A stretch of 64,000 nucleotides of DNA, from positions 1,860,001 through 1,924,000 of the forward strand of contig NZ_CP036319.1 of assembly GCF_007752935.1 (NCBI RefSeq). The letters are read 5' to 3'. The DNA is from Crateriforma conspicua. Lineage in GTDB: Bacteria > Planctomycetota > Planctomycetia > Pirellulales > Pirellulaceae. Shown here piece after piece: positions 29,324-40,131 of the stretch; the first letter of the stretch is position 1; each line of letters starts with the position of its first letter. A program made the position numbers and the translations under genes. The notes beneath the pieces are model-generated. The model was not told the DNA's origin. It saw nothing but the letters and a program-made list of their open reading frames with translations, and did not search any database.

Positions 29324-29806
29324 GATGTGGTCACCGGCGGGGAAGGAGGGCAGGAAAAGAAAAGCGGGCAGCGGAGACGGGCAATCTTCCGGGGGATGGG
29401 CACCGGTCGTTGGGGCTGACGGCACCGACGTTTGGCCTTTGGCGTCGCGATTGTTAACACGCGAGTGGCACTATCGTGCTATTGCCTGGCTTGATTGTCA
29501 AGGCAAACTTGCCGGAGCGATATTTACGCTGTGTGGTCACCGCTCTCGAGTCGTGAGCCTGAGCAGGCGGACAGGGTTTTTGCGACGAATGGCAACTCGG
29601 CGCGTGGGTTTTGATGTTGCGAATATCTGGTAACCCGAAGCGTGAGAGAGGCGAGGTCAACATCAATTTTTCCTCGCTCACGCGTCGGGTTACCGAAAAA
29701 CCAATGCCTAGGGTAAAAGCGTAACTTCAAGACTTACTTAGAAAGCAACTCCGTCGCTTCGCAAACATTGGATCTTGGGATGGGCCGTTCTGGCAAAATT
29801 GACGCC
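29324..29806. other. Divergent intergenic region with a palindromic repeat
   Basis: A 483-base region between the AraC regulator and rhaA. It holds the repeat listed separately (29564-29740) and presumably both promoters and a regulator site. I did not identify a RhaS-type operator by eye. Confidence 0.6.
29564..29740. repeat. Palindromic interspersed repeat, copy 1
   Basis: A repeat shared with 60112-60285. The core hairpin is 29629-29694: arms of 23 bases, GGTAACCCGAAGCGTGAG at the left and CTCACGCGTCGGGTTACC at the right (inner 5 bases omitted), with a 20-base loop that includes TTTTT. The arms pair with two mismatches. Flanks are shared too: GCAGGCGGACAGG on the left and AACTTCAA on the right. 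I recall this element as abundant in Rhodopirellula genomes, where its minus strand yields spurious small peptides such as NPTRERGK. Size and palindrome suggest a non-autonomous MITE or REP-like element; no transposase is nearby. Confidence 0.85.
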
Positions 29807-31063
29807 ATGTATGAATTGGCGCGACAACAATACGCGGCGATCGGAGTGGACACCGATGACGCAATTCGTCGAATCGGGGACGTCGCCATTTCGCTGCACT
29901 GTTGGCAGGGCGATGACGTCGGCGGATTCGAGGGCGATGCACAGTCGCTGGGCAACGGTTTGGCGGTGACCGGAAATTATCCGGGCCGGGCTCGAACGCC
30001 GGATGAACTGCGTCAAGATTTGCAGATGGCGTATTCGTTGATTCCCGGAAATCATCGTTTGAATCTGCATGCGATGTATGGGGAGTTTGATACGCCCGTG
30101 GATCGCGATGCCATCGATGTGCAACACTTCCAAGGATGGATTCAGTGGGCCGTTGACCAAGGCGTCCCGCTGGATTTTAACCCCAGTTTCTTTTCGCATC
30201 CCCATGCCGCCGACGGATTCACCCTGGCACATAGCGATCCGGGCATTCGTCAATTCTGGATCGATCATGGGATCGCGTGTCGCAAGATCGCTGCGGCGAT
30301 GGGGGCGGCCCAGGGTTCGCCTTGTATCGACAACTTTTGGGTTCCCGACGGGTTCAAGGATACGCCGGCGGATCGAAAGACGCCGCGTGAGCGCTTGGCG
30401 GCTTCCTTGGACGAGATTTTTAGCGGTTCATTGCCGCCGACGCACACCATCGATGCGGTGGAATGCAAGCTGTTTGGCATCGGCAGTGAAAGCTGTGTGG
30501 TGGGATCGCACGAGTTCTACTTGGGCTATGCGATTTCGCGAAACCAGATGCTTTGCCTGGACGCCGGGCACTTTCATCCCACCGAAGTCATTTCCGACAA
30601 GATTTCATCGGTGCTGATGTACGTGCCTGAATTGTTGCTGCATGTCAGTCGCGGTGTGCGCTGGGACAGCGATCATGTGGTGACCTTCACCGATGAACTT
30701 CAGGCGATCATGCAAGAAATCGTGCGTGGCGGATTTTTGGATCGCGTTCACATCGGTCTGGATTTCTTCGACGCCAGTATCAATCGAGTGGCTGCTTGGA
30801 CCATCGGTACACGCAACGCCCTGAAAGCTCTGCTGGCGGCCTTGCTGGAACCCACCGAACAGTTGCAGCGGTTGGAACGTGAGGGCGACTTCACCGCGCG
30901 GTTGGCGTTGATGGAGGAGCAGAAAATGATGCCGCTGGGGGCGGTTTGGGACCACTATTGTCAGGTTTCCGATGTTCCCGCCGGTCGACAGTGGTTGGAC
31001 GTTGTACGGCAGTATGAACAGGACGTGCTGAAGCTTCGCTCGGACGCCTCGGTGCCTGCATAG
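29807..31063 (+). CDS. rhaA: L-rhamnose isomerase
   Basis: A 418-residue cytoplasmic enzyme converting L-rhamnose to L-rhamnulose, the first step of the classical rhamnose pathway. Length matches E. coli RhaA (419) and identity is visible throughout: [21 protein letters not shown]-like [72 protein letters not shown] and [13 protein letters not shown], with metal ligands in the HPTEV and DFFDASINR segments. ATG 29807 gives the family's N-terminus; an upstream TTG at 29768 is rejected. No rhaB or rhaD is adjacent in this window, so later steps must lie elsewhere. It precedes two sulfatases on the same strand. Confidence 0.97.
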   Translation: MYELARQQYAAIGVDTDDAIRRIGDVAISLHCWQGDDVGGFEGDAQSLGNGLAVTGNYPGRARTPDELRQDLQMAYSLIPGNHRLNLHAMYGEFDTPVDRDAIDVQHFQGWIQWAVDQGVPLDFNPSFFSHPHAADGFTLAHSDPGIRQFWIDHGIACRKIAAAMGAAQGSPCIDNFWVPDGFKDTPADRKTPRERLAASLDEIFSGSLPPTHTIDAVECKLFGIGSESCVVGSHEFYLGYAISRNQMLCLDAGHFHPTEVISDKISSVLMYVPELLLHVSRGVRWDSDHVVTFTDELQAIMQEIVRGGFLDRVHIGLDFFDASINRVAAWTIGTRNALKALLAALLEPTEQLQRLEREGDFTARLALMEEQKMMPLGAVWDHYCQVSDVPAGRQWLDVVRQYEQDVLKLRSDASVPA

Positions 31064-31156
31064 CATCACGGCGGTGGGGATTGGGATTTCTTTTGATGGG
31101 GCCCAGTGCGACGAAAGCGTTTGGGACCTTTTGATCAGACAGGTGTTGTCGTGAAT

Positions 31157-33133
<1,977 letters not shown>

Positions 33134-33381
33134 GTTTGGAGATGGCGACGAACCTTGCCATCCGGATCCGCTAAAATCGGTGCCGCGAAACGGATGATGC
33201 GTCGCGTCCGTTGTTGTGAAACGGCTTGGTATTTCGATGGCCGTGTTTGTTTGCTGTCCGGCATGCCGTCTTGATTGCCTGCTGTGATGCGTTTCATTTT
33301 TCCTAGGACTTCTCAGCGGCAACGTTGGTTACTCGCTTGCTTCTGTCCTGATCCCGCCCCGCCTTTGGTCGAGCCCCACCC

Positions 33382-35037
33382 ATGATGATCCGATCCGCCG
33401 GTTTGGTCACCGCGATTGCCCTGATGTTCTTCGGCGTGAGTTTGAAAACGTCGGCTGAATCGTCAGCACAAGAGTCCGATCGCCGTCCCAACTTTTTGGT
33501 CATCATTGCCGACGACTTGGGGTTTTCCGATCCGGGATGCTACGGCGGCGAAATCGCGACGCCCAACTTGGACGCTCTGGCGGCCGGCGGTTTGCGGTTC
33601 ACGCAGTTTTACAACACCGCCCGATGCTGGCCGACGCGATCGGCGTTGATGACGGGGTACTATCCGCAACAGATTCGTCGCGACAGTATGCCGGGGGCAC
33701 CGAAGGGTTTTGGTGGTCGCGGTGTCCGGCCGCAATGGGCACAGACCATCGGCCAGTACCTGCAAATGGCGGGATACCGTACCTATCATTCCGGCAAGTG
33801 GCACATCGACGGCAAGCCGACCGAAAACGGATTCGATCGGTCCGACGAAGCGACGCGAGGTCCGGGATTCTTTGACACCAACAAACGTGGGGAACGGGAT
33901 CCCGATTTCTATCGAACGGTTGCCACGGCACAGCATGCGATCGATTGCTTGAAAGAACATTCCGAGGATTTTGCGGGCCAACCGTTCTTTCATTATTTGG
34001 CGTTTCATGCGCCCCATTTTCCGCTGCACGCCTTGCCCGAAGACATCCAGCGGTACGAAGGGCGATACGACGACGGTTGGGACCACCTGAGGAACCAGCG
34101 TTACCAGCGCCAGCGGGCTCTTGGGTTTTCGGTGGGAAATCTATCGGCGATGGAACCCGACGTGGGACCACCCTATGCCTTTCCCGATCAAATCGAATTG
34201 CTGGGCCCGGGTGAAGTCAATCGACCACTGCCGTGGGATGAATTGACGTCGCAGCAACAGCGGTTTCAAGCGATGAAGATGGCCATCCATGCGGCGATGG
34301 TCGATCGCATGGATCGCGAAATCGGACGCGTGTTGGATCAATTGCGTGCGATGGATTCGTATGACAACACGATCGTCATGTTTCTTTCGGACAACGGAGC
34401 CAGTGCAGAAATGATGGTCCGCGGTGACGGGCACGATCCAGACGCCGCGCCGGGATCTGCCGCCACCTATCTGTGTTTGGGCCCTGGTTTTTCCAGTGCC
34501 GCTAACACGCCATTCCGCAGACACAAGACTTGGGTGCACGAAGGCGGCATATCCACGCCATTCATTGTTCATTGGCCGGCGGGCTTGGAAGCACAGAACG
34601 AATTTCGGTCGGCCGTCGCGCACGTTGTCGACATTGCCCCGACGGTACTGGACTTGGCCGGCGTGCAGCGACCTGACTTTCCCGGTGCGCCGCCGATGAC
34701 CGGAAAAAGTCTACGTCCGCTGTTGTCCAAGGACGGCGACTCGCTGCACGATGAGATTTGGTTTTGTCACGAAGCCAATCGCGCGCTGCGACAAGGCGAC
34801 TGGAAAATTGTCCATTCCGACAAAGGACGCCCGTTTCCCTATCGAATGGTTGAAACAGGCGACTCAAACGAATCGAATTGGGCTTTGTACAACTTGGCCA
34901 ACGATCGCGCCGAACAGCAAGACTTGGCGGACACCTATCCCGCCAAGGTCCAAGCGTTGAGCGAACGATGGTATCAGTTGCGAGATCAATTTCTGGCGGA
35001 TTCGTCGACCGAAATAGCGAACGACGCAAAACCCTAA
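33382..35037 (+). CDS. Exported sulfatase (arylsulfatase A-like)
   Basis: A 551-residue exported S1-class sulfatase. It has a signal peptide (GLVTAIALMFFGVSLKTSAES), metal motif VIIADDLGFSD, formylglycine site C82 in CWPTRSA, then YHSGKWH and MFLSDNGASAEM. The residue after the active cysteine is Trp, where the other three sulfatases of this window have Ser or Val, which may indicate a different subfamily and substrate. It follows the first sulfatase after 248 bp on the same strand, and may have its own promoter. Substrate not determinable by eye. Confidence 0.92.
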   Translation: MMIRSAGLVTAIALMFFGVSLKTSAESSAQESDRRPNFLVIIADDLGFSDPGCYGGEIATPNLDALAAGGLRFTQFYNTARCWPTRSALMTGYYPQQIRRDSMPGAPKGFGGRGVRPQWAQTIGQYLQMAGYRTYHSGKWHIDGKPTENGFDRSDEATRGPGFFDTNKRGERDPDFYRTVATAQHAIDCLKEHSEDFAGQPFFHYLAFHAPHFPLHALPEDIQRYEGRYDDGWDHLRNQRYQRQRALGFSVGNLSAMEPDVGPPYAFPDQIELLGPGEVNRPLPWDELTSQQQRFQAMKMAIHAAMVDRMDREIGRVLDQLRAMDSYDNTIVMFLSDNGASAEMMVRGDGHDPDAAPGSAATYLCLGPGFSSAANTPFRRHKTWVHEGGISTPFIVHWPAGLEAQNEFRSAVAHVVDIAPTVLDLAGVQRPDFPGAPPMTGKSLRPLLSKDGDSLHDEIWFCHEANRALRQGDWKIVHSDKGRPFPYRMVETGDSNESNWALYNLANDRAEQQDLADTYPAKVQALSERWYQLRDQFLADSSTEIANDAKP

Positions 35038-35127
35038 GCAGCGGATCGCTCGGTGCAGGACTGACCAAGCGATGACGGCGGTGAATCGGCCTCAGGTCCT
35101 GCGCACAGGCGACGCGGCCTGCACAGC

Positions 35128-35748
35128 CTAGGTGGCGGGGACCTCCACCCAGAACATGCCACGTAAATCACCGGCTTTGAAACCCGTGGCCTGGTCGTCG
35201 GGGTAGCGTTTGGCAAGTTCCGGTTTGACACTGTCCAGCACGTCATCGGGGCCGCCATGGCACATCAAACACTTCACATCCAAGCGAATCGGAAAGGTGA
35301 CGCCCAGGCGACCGTCCTCCAGGGTGACGGTTTGAGGCAGATCGGCCTTTTGGTCCACGAATGGTTGGACCCAATCGCGGGGCGCGTTATCGGGATTGCG
35401 AAGCTTCCAAGAAGTGCGGCCGATTTCAACACCGTGTTCGTCGGCAACGGTTTGCGCGATCCTCGGGGCGTCTTCGCTGCAAACGCGAATGGCAGCGACC
35501 GGCCCTTCGGCTTGCATGACTTCCATCAGTCGACCGGATAGCGTTTGAAACAGGTCGTCTTTTGCGGCAACCGCGGCGGCGAAACGCTCGTCACGCATCG
35601 ACGGCAGTTTTTCGACAGTCTCCGGTGCATCCGCTGGTTCGATTTGTGCGTTTGGTTCCGGGGCCTCGTTTCCGCGTTGGCAACCGACGAAGCCGAACAA
35701 GCAAGCCAGTCCGGCAAGCGTGAGGGCGGACCATCGTGACAGGTTCAT
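35128..35748 (-). CDS. DUF3365-like c-type heme lipoprotein
   Basis: A 206-residue exported protein. The signal peptide ends in a lipobox-like FVGC (C23), so it is probably membrane-anchored. The mature domain resembles DUF3365 (Tll0287-like heme sensor): AAIRVCSEDAPRIAQ, then IGRTSWKLRNPDNAP, then one CxxCH heme site at C160, C163 and H164 (CLMCHG). The C-terminal DLRGMFWVEVP matches the family end. Such proteins act as heme-based redox or gas sensors. Its ATG overlaps the stop codon of the upstream sulfatase by 4 bases, so the two are translationally coupled. Confidence 0.85.
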   Translation of the reverse strand: MNLSRWSALTLAGLACLFGFVGCQRGNEAPEPNAQIEPADAPETVEKLPSMRDERFAAAVAAKDDLFQTLSGRLMEVMQAEGPVAAIRVCSEDAPRIAQTVADEHGVEIGRTSWKLRNPDNAPRDWVQPFVDQKADLPQTVTLEDGRLGVTFPIRLDVKCLMCHGGPDDVLDSVKPELAKRYPDDQATGFKAGDLRGMFWVEVPAT

Positions 35749-37238
35749 TGTGGGGCCTTTCCAGATTCTGGTTTGGGGTTTTGACGATTTGGACGCCGCT
35801 TGGGCTTCGTTGGCGAACGCAGTATGCCGTCGATGTAGTAATCGAAATAAAGATCGGCTTGGCGGCTCATCGCTTCCGAGGGGACAGTTCCGATGCCAGG
35901 CGGCGAAAGACCTTGCGACCAATCGGTCAACAGGGTCCGTAAACGCCGAACTTGATCGGGGTGCCGGCTGGTCAAATCGGTTGTTTCCGAAGCATCCGTT
36001 TCCAAGTCGAACAGGAATTCACGGTCATTGCTGCGGATGTATTTCCACTTGCCCTGACGTACCGCACTTTGGCTAAGCCAACGCCAATACAGCGCGTCAT
36101 GCGGCGCCCCGTCCGATTCACCCGTCAGAAACGGCAGCAGGTTCACGCCGTCGATGGTGTCATCGATCGTCAGCCCTGCTGCGGCCAGCGTCGTTGCCAT
36201 GGCATCCAACGAAATCACGGGCTGGGAATAGACCTGGCCGCCGGGAAAGGTTCCGGGCCAACAGCCGACAAATGGCGTGCGGATGCCGCCTTCGGTCAGC
36301 ATGCCCTTTTCACCGTTCATGGGATCGTTCAAGGATCCGTCCCACCCGGGGCCACCGCCCGGTGTATCCGCTTTGTGGATCTTCAGCGGCGCGCCGTTGT
36401 CACTGATCAAAAAGATCAGCGTGTTTTCACGCAGACCGTTGGATTCCAGTGTCGCCATGACACGCCCCACGCCGTCGTCGACCGCCGAAAGCATGGCCAG
36501 TGCCTGGCGACGTCGCTGTGGCATGTCACCCGGGAATCGGTCCAGATACTTCTTGGGCGCATCCAACGGTACGTGTGGGGCACGGTATGCCAAGTAAAAG
36601 AAAAACGGATCCGACTTGTACCGTTCGATGAACGCACAGGCGAAATCGGAAATCAAGTCCAAGTGATAACCGCCACCTTTTTGCGTCGTCGGCGGGATGT
36701 CTTGGCCTTGTAGGTCCATGTTCCAGAACCCTTGGGCATTGCTGTTCTTGAAGAACACATGATCAAAGCCGTGAGAGGTGATCGCTTGCGGAGCCCCCAG
36801 GTGCCACTTGCCCGACATGCCTGTGGCATAACCGGCCGCCTGCAGTCGTTCGGGAATGGTCTGCGTTCGCGCAAAGTTCGCCATGATCTTTGCATCGCGG
36901 GCCTGGGGATTGGATTCCAATCCGAAACGGTTCTGGTACTGGCCCGTGATCAACCCACCGCGCGATGGCACGCACTGGGGCGCGGTGACGTAGCCGTCGG
37001 TGAAACGCACACCGGATTGGGCTAAGCGATCGATGTTTGGCGTGCGAATGTCGGACACAATGCCCTGGCAACCCAAGTCCGAGTATCCATGGTCATCGGT
37101 AAAGATGATGACGACATTCGGACGTCGTTGATCGTCGGACGGATCGGACCAACATTTGCCAGACGTCGCGGTCACTACAATCCAGACCAGCAAGACGATC
37201 ATACCCCGATGGTCGATTGATTTACGCACGCGATTCAT
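35745..37238 (-). CDS. Exported sulfatase coupled to a heme lipoprotein
   Basis: A 497-residue exported S1-class sulfatase. It has a signal peptide (GMIVLLVWIVVTATSGKCWS), metal motif IIFTDDHGYSD, formylglycine site C89 in CVPSRGG, then MSGKWHLG and FLISDNGAPLK. Length is usual for a one-domain sulfatase. The C-terminal tail is basic and Pro-rich (PTKPKRRPNRQNPKPE). It overlaps the downstream DUF3365 gene by 4 bases. It is divergent from arsR and convergent with the other sulfatases. The substrate is unknown. Confidence 0.92.
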   Translation of the reverse strand: MNRVRKSIDHRGMIVLLVWIVVTATSGKCWSDPSDDQRRPNVVIIFTDDHGYSDLGCQGIVSDIRTPNIDRLAQSGVRFTDGYVTAPQCVPSRGGLITGQYQNRFGLESNPQARDAKIMANFARTQTIPERLQAAGYATGMSGKWHLGAPQAITSHGFDHVFFKNSNAQGFWNMDLQGQDIPPTTQKGGGYHLDLISDFACAFIERYKSDPFFFYLAYRAPHVPLDAPKKYLDRFPGDMPQRRRQALAMLSAVDDGVGRVMATLESNGLRENTLIFLISDNGAPLKIHKADTPGGGPGWDGSLNDPMNGEKGMLTEGGIRTPFVGCWPGTFPGGQVYSQPVISLDAMATTLAAAGLTIDDTIDGVNLLPFLTGESDGAPHDALYWRWLSQSAVRQGKWKYIRSNDREFLFDLETDASETTDLTSRHPDQVRRLRTLLTDWSQGLSPPGIGTVPSEAMSRQADLYFDYYIDGILRSPTKPKRRPNRQNPKPESGKAPQ

Positions 37239-37566
37239 GCCGGATGGGTCCGTGGTCGGGCACGCGGAAGTCGTGATGGACGCGATTGCCGGTGCGGTGG
37301 ATCGAAGGCGTGGAACGGCAAAACGCAGTGTATCCGAATCGCTTGTGTCGCATTCTGTGTGCTCCGGCGGTTGGCTGGTTCAGAATGTCGCAGGGGCACT
37401 TCGATGAGCGCCGATCCGCCTTTGTCGGGAGCCGGCTGAGTTTGAAGACTTTGCGCCGGCGAACCCAGGTGTCCAACAGGGGATGGACCGATTGCTGGCG
37501 GAGAAATCTGGGAAATCAGGCTCACCAGTGTTGACCTGCAATGCCGACACATGCAAGCATGGCGAT
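37239..37566. other. Divergent intergenic region before arsR
   Basis: A 328-base region between the sulfatase and arsR starts. It ends in the first operator-like palindrome (37558-37575). An in-frame ATG at 37483 could extend arsR by 28 codons, but that extension does not look like ArsR-family sequence. No other gene is supported. Confidence 0.45.
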
Positions 37567-37575
37567 ATGGCCATG
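37558..37575. promoter_or_regulatory. Putative ArsR operator 1
   Basis: The 18-base palindrome CATGGCGATATGGCCATG consists of CATGGC, a six-base spacer and GCCATG. It overlaps the presumed arsR start codons. A near-identical copy lies before arsC. Placement and symmetry fit an autoregulatory ArsR/SmtB site. Confidence 0.65.
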
Positions 37576-37893
37576 AAGCGAAAAACTCGAAAGCAATACG
37601 AAGCGCGGGCAAAGATCGCCAAGGCGCTTGCCCACCCCAGTCGGTTGCTGATTCTGGATCTGCTTCAGGAGCGGGAACGATGCGTCGGCGAATTAACCGA
37701 AGCCGTGGAGGCTGACCAGTCGACGGTGTCCAAGCATTTGGCTGTGCTGCGCGACGTGGGTTTGGTGGAAGTCCGCAAGGAAGGGGCATCCAGTTATTAC
37801 CGCATCGCCTGCGATTGTCTGGGAGGCTTCTTTGCGTGCATGGAATCGGTGCTGCGGTCGGACGTCCGCGACCGTCAGTCGACTTTGAAGTAG
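37567..37893 (+). CDS. arsR: ArsR/SmtB-family metalloregulator
   Basis: A 108-residue winged-helix repressor. The DNA-binding part is ALAHPSRLLILDLLQERERCVGEL, then DQSTVSKHLAVLRDVGLVEVRKEG. Cysteines are C39 (CVGEL, in the alpha-3 region where classical ArsR has CxC), and C82, C84 and C91 near the C-terminus (CDC...C). This is a plausible arsenite site, distinct from E. coli ArsR. The start is uncertain: ATG 37567 or 37573 fits the family, and ATG 37483 would add 28 residues with two more cysteines. It precedes arsC and acr3, and a palindrome shared by both gene starts suggests autoregulation and operon control. Confidence 0.88.
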   Translation: MAMKRKTRKQYEARAKIAKALAHPSRLLILDLLQERERCVGELTEAVEADQSTVSKHLAVLRDVGLVEVRKEGASSYYRIACDCLGGFFACMESVLRSDVRDRQSTLK

Positions 37894-37914
37894 CAATTTT
37901 TTTTGTCTTTATTT

Positions 37915-37930
37915 ATGGCGATATTGCCAT
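37915..37930. promoter_or_regulatory. Putative ArsR operator 2
   Basis: ATGGCGATATTGCCAT is palindromic (ATGGC, six bases, GCCAT) and differs from the first copy by one base over 16. It lies in the 67-base gap between arsR and arsC, after a T-rich run (37897-37914), and 31 bp before the arsC start. A second operator here suggests a separate internal promoter for arsC-acr3. Confidence 0.65.
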
Positions 37931-37960
37931 GTGGCCAAGTTTGAATTGAGGGGATCGGTG

Positions 37961-38440
37961 ATGAAACGAACAACCGTGTTGTTTCTATGTACGGGCAACT
38001 CTGCACGCAGCCAGATGGCCGAAGGGTTTCTTCGTGAACGGGCGGGTGACCGTTTCGACGCACAAAGTGCCGGGCTCGCACCCGTCGGATTGAACCCTTT
38101 GGCCGTTCAAGTCATGGCGGAAGTGGGCGTCGACATTTCGTCCCAGCAATCCAAATCATTGAAGGGTTTTCTACGCAAAAACGAGGCACAGTACGTGATC
38201 TTCGTTTGCGACAAGGCGGAAAAGTCTTGTCCCGAAATTTGGCCCTTCGCCACGGCAACGATGTGTTGGCCGTTCCCCGATCCCGCCGCCGTTCAGGGCG
38301 ACGCCGAAAATCGTCTACAGGCGTTTCGCCGAGTCCGTGATCAAGTCCGTGAATCAATTGAGTCTTGGTTGGCAACCGACCCGGAATCGTCCGCCACTGC
38401 CGCACACAAATCCCAAACGACGACCTGTGAAGAAGATTGA
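37961..38440 (+). CDS. arsC: Arsenate reductase, thioredoxin-coupled (LMW phosphatase-fold)
   Basis: A 159-residue cytoplasmic enzyme reducing arsenate to arsenite. The catalytic loop is [14 protein letters not shown] with C10 and the Arg of the CX5R loop. The relay cysteines are C83 and C90 ([12 protein letters not shown]), matching the C10/C82/C89 triad of thioredoxin-linked ArsC. The general acid Asp lies in FPDPAA near residue 107. GAGGGG precedes the ATG at 37961. The acr3 start follows 4 bp after the stop. The C-terminal 25 residues are polar and not conserved. Confidence 0.95.
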   Translation: MKRTTVLFLCTGNSARSQMAEGFLRERAGDRFDAQSAGLAPVGLNPLAVQVMAEVGVDISSQQSKSLKGFLRKNEAQYVIFVCDKAEKSCPEIWPFATATMCWPFPDPAAVQGDAENRLQAFRRVRDQVRESIESWLATDPESSATAAHKSQTTTCEED

Positions 38441-38444
38441 AAAG

Positions 38445-39680
38445 ATGAAAAGTGATTGTCCGACTGACCAGCCCCAACGTGGCATGGGAGTCTTTGAACG
38501 ATACCTGACCGTTTGGGTCGGGCTGTGCATCGTCGCCGGTGTGCTGTTGGGAAAGTGGATGCCTGGGTTGGCTCAAACGCTGGACGGGATGTCGATCATG
38601 GTGGACGGGGCACCCGTGGTGTCGATACCGATTGCACTGTGTTTGTTTTTCATGATGTATCCCATCATGGTGAAGATCGACTTCGCCGAAATCGTGCGTG
38701 CCGGGAAAGCGGCCAAGCCCGTCGCGTTGACCCTGCTGATCAACTGGGCCATCAAACCGTTCACGATGTACGCGATTGCATCATTCTTTCTGGGCACTGT
38801 TTTGATTGGAGTGATCGGGCCGGAAGCGGTCGATTTGGTGAAGCCACCTATGGGCGTTGACTTGGAGGTGGGGGCGACATACGGCGCCGGTCAGGCGGTC
38901 CTGGTGGATGGCGTGAAAATGTTGGAAGTTCCGCTGTGGCGCAGCTATTTGGCCGGATGCATCCTGCTGGGGATCGCACCTTGTACCGCGATGGTCTTAG
39001 TGTGGGGATACCTGTCCGGTGGCAACGACGGTCACACGTTGGTGATGGTGGCTGTAAATTCGCTGGCAATGCTGTTGCTGTACGGCCTGTTGGGCGGACT
39101 GTTGTTGGGTGTGGGGCAATTGCCCGTTCCGTGGCAAGCCTTGTTGCTGTCCATCGGAATCTATGTCGCGTTGCCGTTGTTTGCCGGATTTCTGTCGCGA
39201 CGTTGGATCATCGGTGCGATGGGGGAGGTCTGGTTTCGCGAAAAGTTTCTGCATTGGCTCAGTCCAGTGACAATCGCTGCGTTGTTGGTCACGCTGGTTT
39301 TGCTGTTCTCACTGAAGGGAGAGATCATCATGTCCAACCCGCTGACGATTGTTTGGATCGCGATTCCGTTGTTCATTCAAACCGTGTTGATCTTTGCAAT
39401 CGGCTATGCCCTGTCCAAGTGGCTGGGGCTGACGTACGAAAACGCAGCGCCGACCGCGATGATTGGCGCATCGAATCACTTCGAAGTTGCAATCGCCACG
39501 GCCGTCATGCTGTACGGCCTTTCTTCTGGTGCCGCCCTGGCGACGGTGGTCGGTGTTTTGATCGAAGTGCCATTGATGTTGATGTTGGTTAGGTTCTGTG
39601 TTTCGACGCGACATTGGTTTGACCAAGATCTGGCTGCGGTGCATTCGGAGACAGAGCCGCAATTGAAATTGGACACTTGA
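38445..39680 (+). CDS. acr3: ACR3-family arsenite efflux transporter
   Basis: A 411-residue membrane protein with about ten transmembrane segments. It opens with [20 protein letters not shown] and [21 protein letters not shown]. Cys180 in [13 protein letters not shown] is the cysteine conserved for arsenite transport. The end segment [18 protein letters not shown] is typical. A loop of about 40 residues (about 122-165) is inserted between early transmembrane helices, as in other members. It expels the arsenite made by ArsC. GAAGAAGATTG stands before the ATG at 38445; the upstream extension overlapping arsC is rejected. Confidence 0.95.
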   Translation: MKSDCPTDQPQRGMGVFERYLTVWVGLCIVAGVLLGKWMPGLAQTLDGMSIMVDGAPVVSIPIALCLFFMMYPIMVKIDFAEIVRAGKAAKPVALTLLINWAIKPFTMYAIASFFLGTVLIGVIGPEAVDLVKPPMGVDLEVGATYGAGQAVLVDGVKMLEVPLWRSYLAGCILLGIAPCTAMVLVWGYLSGGNDGHTLVMVAVNSLAMLLLYGLLGGLLLGVGQLPVPWQALLLSIGIYVALPLFAGFLSRRWIIGAMGEVWFREKFLHWLSPVTIAALLVTLVLLFSLKGEIIMSNPLTIVWIAIPLFIQTVLIFAIGYALSKWLGLTYENAAPTAMIGASNHFEVAIATAVMLYGLSSGAALATVVGVLIEVPLMLMLVRFCVSTRHWFDQDLAAVHSETEPQLKLDT

Positions 39681-39682
39681 TC

Positions 39683-39937
39683 ATGGTAGTAGGCGAACAT
39701 CGCGATTGTTTCGGCACCATGTATCCGGACAATTTGCATTTGAGAGTCGGGCGAACGAATCGCGGAAAGGTATTCAGCGTTCAGTTACAACGTACCGCCG
39801 CAATGATGCCGGCCGAACGAAAAATCACCGTCGATACGGAACAATGGGACCAGTGCACGGCCTGTCCCGAGTTCAACAGTTGTTACAAACTGTGTGTCGC
39901 TAAGGTTGCTTTGGAGTCGGTCGTCGCCACTGCGTAG
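39683..39937 (+). CDS. Small Cys-rich protein at the end of the arsenic operon
   Basis: An 84-residue soluble protein starting 2 bp after the acr3 stop. It has C9 and a C-terminal cluster C58, C61, C67, C71 (CTACPEFNSCYKLC), which could bind zinc, iron-sulfur or an arsenite ion. I seem to recall similar short planctomycete proteins with GTMYPD...LHL near the start and C-x2-C...SCY at the end, but I cannot name a family. Position makes it part of the ars operon; a metalloid-binding or chaperone role is only a guess. Confidence 0.7.
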   Translation: MVVGEHRDCFGTMYPDNLHLRVGRTNRGKVFSVQLQRTAAMMPAERKITVDTEQWDQCTACPEFNSCYKLCVAKVALESVVATA

Positions 39938-40131
39938 ATGACGTTTCGGCTTTCACCAGCAAGGAACGATCGATGGCGATGGGGTTTTGGGTCGACGACG
40001 TCATGAGTTTCTTACAACCACACCCGACAACGCTTGTGGGATAAAACTCCACGAGTGCCACGGCGTTGTGAAAAGATGGGTTGCGGTTGATAATCAGGGT
40101 GTGAGGAGCGAGCGCCATAACACCCCGGCGA

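Noticed and set aside
29524-29730. Minus-strand 68-residue open frame with NPTRERGK, also seen at 60040-60279
   Set aside because: It translates the palindromic repeat. The same peptide pattern arises at both repeat copies, and no ribosome binding site or protein-like context supports a gene.
37894-37914. T-rich run after arsR as terminator
   Set aside because: No GC-rich stem precedes it; it is more likely AT-rich promoter sequence ahead of operator 2.
38337-38444. Upstream extension of acr3 overlapping arsC
   Set aside because: The extension is the out-of-frame end of arsC; ATG 38445 has its own ribosome binding site and starts the ACR3 homology.
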